From IMG/VR virus record IMGVR_UViG_3300046167_000502, positions 1-24,908 of that record: DNA of 24,908 bases. One strand, given 5' to 3'. Below are positions 7,349-13,212 of this stretch, piece by piece. Within the stretch, counting starts at the first letter, position 1. Each line of letters begins with the position of its first letter. The notes under the pieces are model-generated. The model had not been told where the DNA came from, made no database searches, and saw only the letters and a program-made list of their open reading frames with translations. Position numbers and translations under genes: made by a program. Source of the stretch: a virus.

Positions 7349-7385
7349 TACTATTAAATATAAAAGTAGCTTGAGTTGTAACCAA
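7349..7385 (-). promoter_or_regulatory. Candidate promoter containing the 15-nt conserved element (copy 1)
   Basis: The plus-strand string TACTATTAAATATAA at 7349-7363 recurs exactly at 9574-9588 and 13181-13195. On the minus strand it contains TATATTTA (7362-7355), a 7-of-8 match to the TAnnTTTG -7 box, with a TTG at 7385-7383, 20 nt upstream. It lies between a terminator and the start of the gene at 7324. Confidence 0.5.
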
Positions 7386-7386
7386 T

Positions 7387-7415
7387 AAAAAAAGGGCACC
7401 CGTTAAGGTACCCTT
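7387..7415 (-). terminator. Rho-independent terminator after the tail-tube-like gene
   Basis: On the minus strand, AAGGGTACC pairs with GGTGCCCTT around a 6-nt loop, with seven T overlapping the stem end. The only non-Watson-Crick pair is a U-G wobble that forms only in the minus-strand RNA. Confidence 0.88.
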
Positions 7416-7437
7416 CTCTATCTATACAAAAGTAATA

Positions 7438-7956
7438 TTACGCTTCTACAATTGTAGATGTAACTTCGAAAATTGGAGAAGGCTCTAAACCACCTAAAAC
7501 AATTTCATATCCGTTTCTGTCGCCGTAAGCTGTACCAGAAGTTGCTGAGCCAGATACCATGAATGCACCTTTTTCAACACCGATTGACCAGTATTTACCG
7601 TTACCGTCTTTTGCAACAATAACCATTGAAGTAGCCTGAGCCATTAACAATAGTTCGTTTCTCTTAGTAGCTTCCAACTTATTGAAAACCATAGTGATTT
7701 GTTGGTCAAAGAATAAAGTTCCGTTCTCTTGTGAAACTGTTGAAGTTTCAGTTAGAGATGAAGTTTGACGAGGAGTTTCGAATACAAAAAAGTCTGAAGG
7801 TACCATAGCGCTTCCACCTACAGTAATAGCAGTAATTACTCCTGCTGATTCTGTAATTGATTGAACTGGTCCGTTACCGATAAAGATTTTCTCAATACCA
7901 CCCGTGCTGTCGTTACACAGGTCTAAAAAACCAGCTGTGATTGCTGAACATGCCAT
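7438..7956 (-). CDS. Probable major tail tube protein
   Basis: This is a 172-aa protein. After an N-terminal 'DLCNDSTGGIEKIFIGN' there is a beta-rich body ending in 'KYWSIGVEKGAFMVSG ... GDRNGYEIVLGGLEP'. This resembles Bacteroidota-phage tail-tube proteins, in which the region around the 'D-x-NGY-x-(I/V)-x-L-x-G' strand is conserved. It follows the capsid gene and is bounded by two terminators, so it has its own short transcript, as expected for a protein needed in many copies. The leader contains TAAAAAAATCT like the capsid and scaffold genes. A head-decoration protein is the main alternative. Confidence 0.55.
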   Translation of the reverse strand: MACSAITAGFLDLCNDSTGGIEKIFIGNGPVQSITESAGVITAITVGGSAMVPSDFFVFETPRQTSSLTETSTVSQENGTLFFDQQITMVFNKLEATKRNELLLMAQATSMVIVAKDGNGKYWSIGVEKGAFMVSGSATSGTAYGDRNGYEIVLGGLEPSPIFEVTSTIVEA

Positions 7957-7984
7957 ATATTTTAATCAGATTTTTTTAGTTAAT

Positions 7985-8009
7985 AAAACTAGAGGCCGAA
8001 GCCCCTAGT
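7985..8009 (-). terminator. Rho-independent terminator after the capsid gene (UUCG tetraloop)
   Basis: On the minus strand, ACTAGGGGC and GCCTCTAGT pair around the loop TTCG, closed by C-G, an extra-stable C(UUCG)G tetraloop, followed by TTTTATT. One G-U wobble is only possible in the minus-strand RNA. The U-tract is short (4), so it may be leaky, letting part of the transcription reach the tail-tube gene. Confidence 0.82.
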
Positions 8010-8024
8010 CTAAATTTGTTTGGC

Positions 8025-8924
8025 TTACGCCATATCGTTTGTTGCGAAGACGTTAACTTCACCAACACCAACACCTAGTCTCCACGCTGCACGGAATTTC
8101 ATTACGTCAGCAGCTTCGTCGTAGAAGAATCTGAATGAATCTAGTTCATCAGTTAAACCAGTTGCAGCAAGAATCATCTTACCTGGACCAGCGAATTTGT
8201 AGTTAGAACCTACAAGACCTGAAGACTTGATAACAGTTACGTTAGTACCTGGAAGAATCATGATGTCGTTAGATTCAACTGAATTGAAGTGGTAAAGGTT
8301 CTGAGCAACTAAAGCTCTTACCAATGCTCTGTAAGCATCAGGAGAAACTACCATAATCAAATCATCTCTGTCTTTTACAGACTCAGCGATTGCATCATAA
8401 AGGTCTAAAGCTTGTTCATAAGCTGAACTTGCATCCCATGCAACTGGAGTACCAGCTTGTAGGTTTGCACCTTTAGCAGAAGTAATTTGTCCTTTAAGAC
8501 CTAAAGTAGTACCGAAACCGTTGATTAGGAAACCTTCGTTGTACTTTCTTAATTTGTCTGTGTACGATTCAGAGATAACTGATTCGAAAGGAATGAAATC
8601 GTTACCAGTACCTGCATTCATGAATGCTGATTGGTATACTGAACGTAAATCTTCTACACACATTTCTGTTTTAGATTGTAGAGATTCGATTGTAACTGGA
8701 ACCTGCGTGTAAGTTACCTCACCGTCAGAAGTCCAACCACATGATAGAGCTGATACAGGTAAGTCTGCGTCAACTAAGTTAATAGATACAGTTCCAGAAG
8801 TGAAACCTGATCTTAGGTCTACGTAGTCAAGTAGATCCGTTTTTAATACAACCTTCGAGATAAGGTCCAACGACTGCTGGTCCGTATATGCTGGTAGTGC
8901 TGTAATGTCAAAGCCAAATGCCAT
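8025..8924 (-). CDS. Major capsid protein (HK97-like)
   Basis: This is a 299-aa protein. The pattern of an N-terminal arm, a long helix region ('SESYTDKLRKYNEGFLINGFGT'), a P-domain/A-domain segment ('DLIMVVSPDAYRALVRALVAQNLYHFN') and a C-terminal 'FRFFYDEAADVMKFRAAWRLGVGVG' is characteristic of HK97-type phage capsid proteins, where the last strand is the 'R.aW.lG' end of the fold. It is placed after a scaffold-like gene and followed by a strong UUCG terminator. No separate protease site is visible. The start is supported by the A-rich leader TAAAAAAACTAAATTTAA upstream of the ATG. Confidence 0.85.
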   Translation of the reverse strand: MAFGFDITALPAYTDQQSLDLISKVVLKTDLLDYVDLRSGFTSGTVSINLVDADLPVSALSCGWTSDGEVTYTQVPVTIESLQSKTEMCVEDLRSVYQSAFMNAGTGNDFIPFESVISESYTDKLRKYNEGFLINGFGTTLGLKGQITSAKGANLQAGTPVAWDASSAYEQALDLYDAIAESVKDRDDLIMVVSPDAYRALVRALVAQNLYHFNSVESNDIMILPGTNVTVIKSSGLVGSNYKFAGPGKMILAATGLTDELDSFRFFYDEAADVMKFRAAWRLGVGVGEVNVFATNDMA

Positions 8925-8950
8925 AATTTTAAATTTAGTTTTTTTAATTG

Positions 8951-9538
8951 TTAATTTTTGCGGATTGCTCTTAGAGCTTCCATTCTTGTTGCCAACATTT
9001 CATCCTTAATAGCTTTGTTCTCAGAGAACGTATTACGGATTGGTGTTGCTGCAGGTTCGTCTGCAATTTTGTTGAAACGAGCTTTAAGTGCCGTAACCTC
9101 TTCAGTTAATGCTGCAATCTCTTCAGTGAAAGGGGCAATCATTTCTGCAATACCTGTTAACAACTCTTCAGTTGCAGGGATAGCTTCTTCAGATACTGGA
9201 ACTTCTACTTCTACTTCTTCCATCGCTTCTTCAACGATTTCTTCTTCAGTAGTAGCAGCTTCTTCAGCAACTTCTGATATTTCCATAATCTCACCGTTAG
9301 GACCAACACCGATTAACTTGCCGTCAGTTGTCTCGTGAATACCTTCGGGTGCATATGGTGATTCTTCGCCTTCTTCTGTTTTAATTAGAAGAGTAGCGCC
9401 AACCATTAGTTCGCCTTCAGTATAAACGACCGTACCATCAACTAAATTCACATCGGTGAATTGAGTTTCAGTTACAACAACTTCTTGATCAGCTGCGAGC
9501 ATAACTCTTAGCTTCTTAACCATGTCTTGTACTGTCAT
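8951..9538 (-). CDS. Scaffold-like protein upstream of the capsid gene
   Basis: This is a 195-aa acidic protein. Residues about 85-125 are a Glu/Ala/Val-rich low-complexity tract, followed by a predicted coiled coil (about 128-165, heptad-like 'IAALTEEVTALKARF') and a basic C-terminal end ('MLATRMEALRAIRKN'). An acidic, coiled-coil protein of about 200 aa with a basic end directly before the capsid gene is the usual picture of a capsid scaffold whose C-terminus binds the capsid shell. It starts its own unit, downstream of the 15-nt element and the palindrome at 9557-9574. The domain at 15-85 is not recognised. Confidence 0.6.
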   Translation of the reverse strand: MTVQDMVKKLRVMLAADQEVVVTETQFTDVNLVDGTVVYTEGELMVGATLLIKTEEGEESPYAPEGIHETTDGKLIGVGPNGEIMEISEVAEEAATTEEEIVEEAMEEVEVEVPVSEEAIPATEELLTGIAEMIAPFTEEIAALTEEVTALKARFNKIADEPAATPIRNTFSENKAIKDEMLATRMEALRAIRKN

Positions 9539-9556
9539 AATTTATAGATTTTTTTA

Positions 9557-9574
9557 ATCTGGATATACCCAGAT
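9557..9574. promoter_or_regulatory. 18-bp palindrome, candidate operator
   Basis: ATCTGGATATACCCAGAT reads as ATCTGG / CCAGAT arms around an almost symmetric centre (TATA with one mismatched pair beside it). It has no U-tract in either direction, so it is not a terminator. It sits just downstream of the candidate promoter of the scaffold-capsid unit and between divergent genes, the place expected for a repressor or autoregulator site. Confidence 0.45.
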
Positions 9575-9609
9575 ACTATTAAATATAATTTGTATTTAAA
9601 CCGACAAAA
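9574..9609 (-). promoter_or_regulatory. Candidate promoter of the scaffold-capsid unit (15-nt element, copy 2)
   Basis: This is the second exact copy of TACTATTAAATATAA (9574-9588). On the minus strand TTTTG (9609-9605) precedes TATATTTA (9587-9580) by 17 nt, similar to the Bacteroidota -33/-7 layout. The predicted start falls at or inside the palindrome at 9557-9574. Confidence 0.5.
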
Positions 9610-9650
9610 GTTATTTATGAAACAAAATAGTGATATGTTGTATAATATAC

Positions 9651-9872
9651 ATGACATTAATACACTACAAACAAAAAGTAAAGGATAATATAGTCCATCA
9701 CCCTGCACCACAAGATTGGCGTCTTAAGCAATGGGTAAACAACGAAACCGTACAGGTACGTCGTTTAATAAAAGATATGGAGCGCGAAGGTTTAATCACA
9801 ATAGAACATGTGCATGAACCTTCAGGTAGAGTACTCAGAATACTGACCAACAAGAATGATATACTAGTTTAG
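9651..9872 (+). CDS. Winged-helix regulator-like protein, only plus-strand gene
   Basis: This is a 73-aa protein. Residues about 25-70 look like a winged helix: 'WRLKQWVNNETVQVRRLIKDME' as helix-turn-helix, then 'REGLITIEHVHEPSGRVLRIL', where 'REGLI' and the following two strands fit the wing of MarR/ArsR-type domains. It lacks a long effector domain. A GTG at 9630 would add seven hydrophobic residues; the ATG at 9651 is preferred. It is divergent from the scaffold gene, and its stop codon overlaps the stop of the minus-strand gene ending at 9869 by 4 nt. The nearby palindrome could be its target. It may repress or activate the capsid unit; direct proof is lacking. Confidence 0.65.
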   Translation: MTLIHYKQKVKDNIVHHPAPQDWRLKQWVNNETVQVRRLIKDMEREGLITIEHVHEPSGRVLRILTNKNDILV

Positions 9873-10033
9873 TCTTGCTTGCGTTTGCGTATTTCAACAA
9901 TGCGGATAACGTTAAGTACTATACCTGTTAGTATAAGCACCATTGTTAATACTTCGTTCCAGCCAATTACCATGGCACCTGTTCCTGCTATTGTTGTCAA
10001 ATTTGCTACGCTATCTTTTGTTGTGTGTATCAT
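9869..10033 (-). CDS. Small membrane protein, second holin-like candidate
   Basis: This is a 54-aa protein. A polar N-terminus of about 10 residues is followed by hydrophobic segments at about 11-24 and 26-46 ('VLTMVLILTGIVLNVIRI') and a strongly basic tail (EIRKRKQD). It starts within the stop of the protease-fusion gene (TAATG), so it is translationally coupled. The size and topology fit a small holin or other one-span or hairpin membrane protein. It converges with the plus-strand regulator gene and the two stop codons overlap. It could equally be a membrane protein for superinfection exclusion. Confidence 0.55.
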   Translation of the reverse strand: MIHTTKDSVANLTTIAGTGAMVIGWNEVLTMVLILTGIVLNVIRIVEIRKRKQD

Positions 10034-11391
10034 TAGTTCTTTACTACTTCAAGAAATGAACCTTCTACTGAAAAACCGTTAAGTTCACCAGCTTTAATCT
10101 TGTTCCAAGTTTCTTTATTGTTTATTTTCATACTTGTCATCCAGGTACCTTTAGGCACGTTAAACCCTAAAGCTGATGCTTTATCCTTTTCAGGATTTTC
10201 AACAATCCAAGATTCAAGTAATGTATTTTCAGTTACTACATCACCGTTATGATTAATGTCAGTATTGTGTGTGTTGTTATCTGCTAAGAATTTGCGCGCA
10301 ATCTTTTCAATAGTTTCTTCAGTAAAATATACGTGAAACATATTACCTAACTCATCCTTTCTTGCGATAAGACTTCTTGGTATCATCGCTGGACCTGTAA
10401 TAATCATTTTATCATCCGATGAAAATGACCAGCTTTGACTCATTAAGTATGCGTTATTGCTAACAGAACCTTCAGGTGATTGGTCTGAACGGTTGTTTGA
10501 TTCACCAGCGTTACCTCTTGCAGGACCTAAACTAACTAATACGTTTCTACCGTTATCATTAAACTGTGCAAGTTCTTCCCAGTAGTGTCTGCAATTAGGT
10601 CCGCCTTTATAATCAAAGACTGAATAAGATGCGCTACCGTTTGCACCAAAACCTGGATTAAAGAAGTTCATTCTTGTAATCTCTTCGCGTGTGTATACTT
10701 TATTAAGTGCTTTTAGTGTTGCACAAAATGTACGTTGACCTGAAGGGCCAGCATATCTGTATACTGTTTTAGCTTGTTGATTTCTTGCTTCATCAGTTAG
10801 GCCCTCTAAAATATCAAGAGCTCTGATACCTTGAAGAACTTCGCTAACTGTAGCAAAGCTTTCTTTACTTGCATCAACATAAATAATATCTGTAGGGTCT
10901 ATAACTTCACCAACCTCTTTAGCTACTTCAAGTACATTAGATTCAAACGCTTGCATCTTTTCGTTCTCAATCTGCTTTAGTTTGCGTTGTGCCCATGCAA
11001 TACCTTCATCACCACCCCAGGCGTCCCACATTAGCTTACCACAACCTTCACCGTATGGAGTACCAGAATTTTGTCTGTGTCTCTCAAACGAAGCCATACG
11101 AGCTATAGTGTCACGTGAGATGTTTTCACCTTTAGCTAATTGATTTGCTCTTTTCTTTCCAGTTGCTTCACCGCAAGAACCCCAACCTTCTTTTTCTGCA
11201 TAATCTAGTGCTCTTTGTGCATTTGCTTTCGCAGCTTCTGGGTAATCGTTATATGTTTCAAACTCGTGTTCTGCAAATGCCATCCATTCTACTTCAATTG
11301 CTGGCTTATCTACCAATGAAAGAATCTCAACACCTAGGTCTTCAAATTCAAACTCTTCTAAGTTAATTACTAATTCTACTATCTTATTCAT
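10033..11391 (-). CDS. XkdF-type prohead protease fused to other virion domains
   Basis: This is a 452-aa protein from the ATG at 11391, 1 nt after the tape-measure stop; an in-frame TTG at 11406 is less likely. The N-terminus 'LGVEILSLVDKPAIEVEW' and the C-terminal 170 residues ('ITGPAMIPRSLIARKDELG', 'FTEETIEKIARKFL', 'LLESWIVENPE', 'PKGTWMTSMKI', 'KIKAGELNGFSVEGSF') match the XkdF-like phage serine protease family, with a probable catalytic His at about 381 and Ser at about 441. In between, residues about 50-140 carry a Cys-rich segment ('GWGSCGEATGKKRANQLAKG', 'YGEGCGKLMWDAWGG'). Residues about 210-285 hold 'GQRTFCATLKALNKVYTREE' and 'FDYKGGPNCRHYWEEL', reminiscent of the C-terminal motif of MuF-type minor head proteins. 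It would cleave scaffold and capsid precursors. Confidence 0.68.
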   Translation of the reverse strand: MNKIVELVINLEEFEFEDLGVEILSLVDKPAIEVEWMAFAEHEFETYNDYPEAAKANAQRALDYAEKEGWGSCGEATGKKRANQLAKGENISRDTIARMASFERHRQNSGTPYGEGCGKLMWDAWGGDEGIAWAQRKLKQIENEKMQAFESNVLEVAKEVGEVIDPTDIIYVDASKESFATVSEVLQGIRALDILEGLTDEARNQQAKTVYRYAGPSGQRTFCATLKALNKVYTREEITRMNFFNPGFGANGSASYSVFDYKGGPNCRHYWEELAQFNDNGRNVLVSLGPARGNAGESNNRSDQSPEGSVSNNAYLMSQSWSFSSDDKMIITGPAMIPRSLIARKDELGNMFHVYFTEETIEKIARKFLADNNTHNTDINHNGDVVTENTLLESWIVENPEKDKASALGFNVPKGTWMTSMKINNKETWNKIKAGELNGFSVEGSFLEVVKN

Positions 11392-11392
11392 A

Positions 11393-13180
11393 TTATAATC
11401 TTGCAAGGTTATTTATTTTAGCATCTGCTTCTTGTTGCGATGTAACATCACTTGATATAACATAAGCTTTTACTACTGGCTGGTTATTCACCGTTGTTGT
11501 TTGTGCTTCTGGTGTAAATACATTATCTCCACCTTGTACTCCAGCTTCCGGATTAAATGCAGGTCCTGTAGGTACGTTAATATTTGGTGCTGGTGTGTCT
11601 GTACCAGGTATTTCAATTGATGCAATCTTACGAGCATTGGCTAAACCTGCTGCCACAGCTACACCGGCCGCGATAGGTGCAAGAACAGGACCAACGACTG
11701 GTATACCTACTGTAGACTTATAAGCTGCCGTAGCGGACGCGTATGTGTCTATAGCATTTTGTGCTTGCGCTGCCGCTTTTGCTGCAGTTGAACCTTCTCC
11801 AAGTAAACCAACAATTGAACCAAGTATTTGGCTACCAGCTGCTAATGCATTGTCAACATCTTGTTCACCAAGCGCTTTCTTAAAGTCAGCGTTTTCTTGT
11901 TCAAGTTGTCTAGACTTGTTTGCATACTGTGTATTTATTCTTGCAATTTCTTCAGCTGTTGCACCGGCTGCAGTAATCTTTGCAATATCAGCTTGACGTT
12001 GAATCTCTAATTCTGCTTGTGCTCTATCGTATGCACTTGTAATTAAATCAAGGTCAGCTTGTAGTAACATGTCAGCTACCGTCTGAGCATCTGCTATTTT
12101 CTTTAGACGAGCCTTTTCATCTTCAGCTGCTTTTTTATCTGCAGCGGCCTTTGCATCTGCTGCGGCTTTATCTGCAATAGCTTTAGCATCTGCTGCTGCT
12201 TTTTCGTCTAATGCCTTTTTCTTATCGGCTGCATCCTGGTCAGCTTTTTGCTGTTGTAGTATGAAACCATCCTTTTGGTTTTTAAGCTTGACTAGCGCAG
12301 CCTCAGTCTCTGCTATGGTCGCGTCAGCTTCCCCTGCAACCTCTTCCGGGTCGAATAAGAAACTTGCAGTACCCATTGCATAATTTGTAGCTAAATTTGT
12401 AGCTTCAACACCTAAGCCTGGTACCTTTGAAAGCTGTGCAGTAATTAAATCGACTGTACCTAAAATAGCTGTAAGTGGTAATGTTAAGAATGCAATAATA
12501 CCAGCAGCAATCTTTTGGTTTCTTTCAGCTGCATCTATTTGTGCTGCTTTAGTAGCCCTTTGCTGTTGTAACTGTAACTCAGTTGCTTTAATTACTTCTT
12601 TAGTTTGCGCAATCTTTAACTGACGTATTTCGTCTTCTGATTTACCTGCTAAACGTAATGAGTTTTCTTGTGCTGAAATAGCATCTAAAGCATTCTGTTG
12701 TGCTGTAACATTTGCCTCGGCTTCTGCATTAAGTTTCTTTTGTTCTGATGTAACACCAGATACTAAACCTTTAATGTCGTCCCAGTACGCTACAATCAAA
12801 CCTAACGCAACAACTAAGGCACCGATACCTGTAGATATTAAAGCTTTCTTAAGTGAGCTTGCACCTTGTACACCGGATTTAAATGAGGCTTTAAGGGCTT
12901 TACCCATTTTACCTACACCAGTAATTACATTCTTGAATCTACTTGCAAGACCACCTGTAGCTTCGTCAAGTACTGATATAGCACCTTCACCGGCTTCACC
13001 AGCATCTTTAGACGCATCGCCTAACTTATCAAAGTCATCAGCGGCGTTGTCAGCTGCATTACCTGCTTGCTTAGCTTGCGACTCTAATTGTTCGAGTGCT
13101 ACCTTTGCGTCGTCAATGCTAGAGACTGACTGCTCGAGGCCGTCAATCTCAAAGGTTATTTTAACTACTTTATCTGCCAT
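11393..13180 (-). CDS. Tape measure protein
   Basis: This is a 595-aa protein with all the usual features. There is an N-terminal helical part with 'DAKVALEQLESQAKQAGNAA', hydrophobic spans at about 113-132 and 224-250, and an Ala/Lys/Asp/Glu-rich coiled coil at about 310-365 ('AADKKAAEDEKARLKK' type repeats). A further helical stretch and a hydrophobic Ala/Gly/Val segment near 490-530 follow. Tape measure length sets tail length (roughly 1.5 angstrom per residue), so about 90 nm is expected, a siphovirus tail. The 15-nt conserved element lies right before the start. It precedes the protease fusion, not the tail-tip genes, which is unusual. Confidence 0.88.
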   Translation of the reverse strand: MADKVVKITFEIDGLEQSVSSIDDAKVALEQLESQAKQAGNAADNAADDFDKLGDASKDAGEAGEGAISVLDEATGGLASRFKNVITGVGKMGKALKASFKSGVQGASSLKKALISTGIGALVVALGLIVAYWDDIKGLVSGVTSEQKKLNAEAEANVTAQQNALDAISAQENSLRLAGKSEDEIRQLKIAQTKEVIKATELQLQQQRATKAAQIDAAERNQKIAAGIIAFLTLPLTAILGTVDLITAQLSKVPGLGVEATNLATNYAMGTASFLFDPEEVAGEADATIAETEAALVKLKNQKDGFILQQQKADQDAADKKKALDEKAAADAKAIADKAAADAKAAADKKAAEDEKARLKKIADAQTVADMLLQADLDLITSAYDRAQAELEIQRQADIAKITAAGATAEEIARINTQYANKSRQLEQENADFKKALGEQDVDNALAAGSQILGSIVGLLGEGSTAAKAAAQAQNAIDTYASATAAYKSTVGIPVVGPVLAPIAAGVAVAAGLANARKIASIEIPGTDTPAPNINVPTGPAFNPEAGVQGGDNVFTPEAQTTTVNNQPVVKAYVISSDVTSQQEADAKINNLARL

Positions 13181-13195
13181 TACTATTAAATATAA
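13181..13195 (-). promoter_or_regulatory. 15-nt conserved element (copy 3) before the tape measure gene
   Basis: This is the third exact copy of TACTATTAAATATAA, ending directly at the ATG of the tape measure gene (13180). On the minus strand it holds TATATTTA, but no clear TTTG lies at the expected distance upstream. It could be a promoter giving a near-leaderless transcript, or a translation element. Confidence 0.4.
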
Positions 13196-13212
13196 ATTAT
13201 TTTAATTCTGTA

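Noticed and set aside
8958-9338. Plus-strand frame of 126 codons opposite the scaffold-like gene
   Set aside because: Ser/Ala/Ile-rich antisense shadow of the Glu-rich coding sequence.
9557-9574. Palindrome considered as a terminator
   Set aside because: No T-tract follows on either strand; on the minus strand it is followed by A residues, so an operator is more likely.
12774-13205. Plus-strand frame of 143 codons opposite the tape measure gene
   Set aside because: Antisense shadow caused by Ala/Lys/Asp-rich codons; no start signal.
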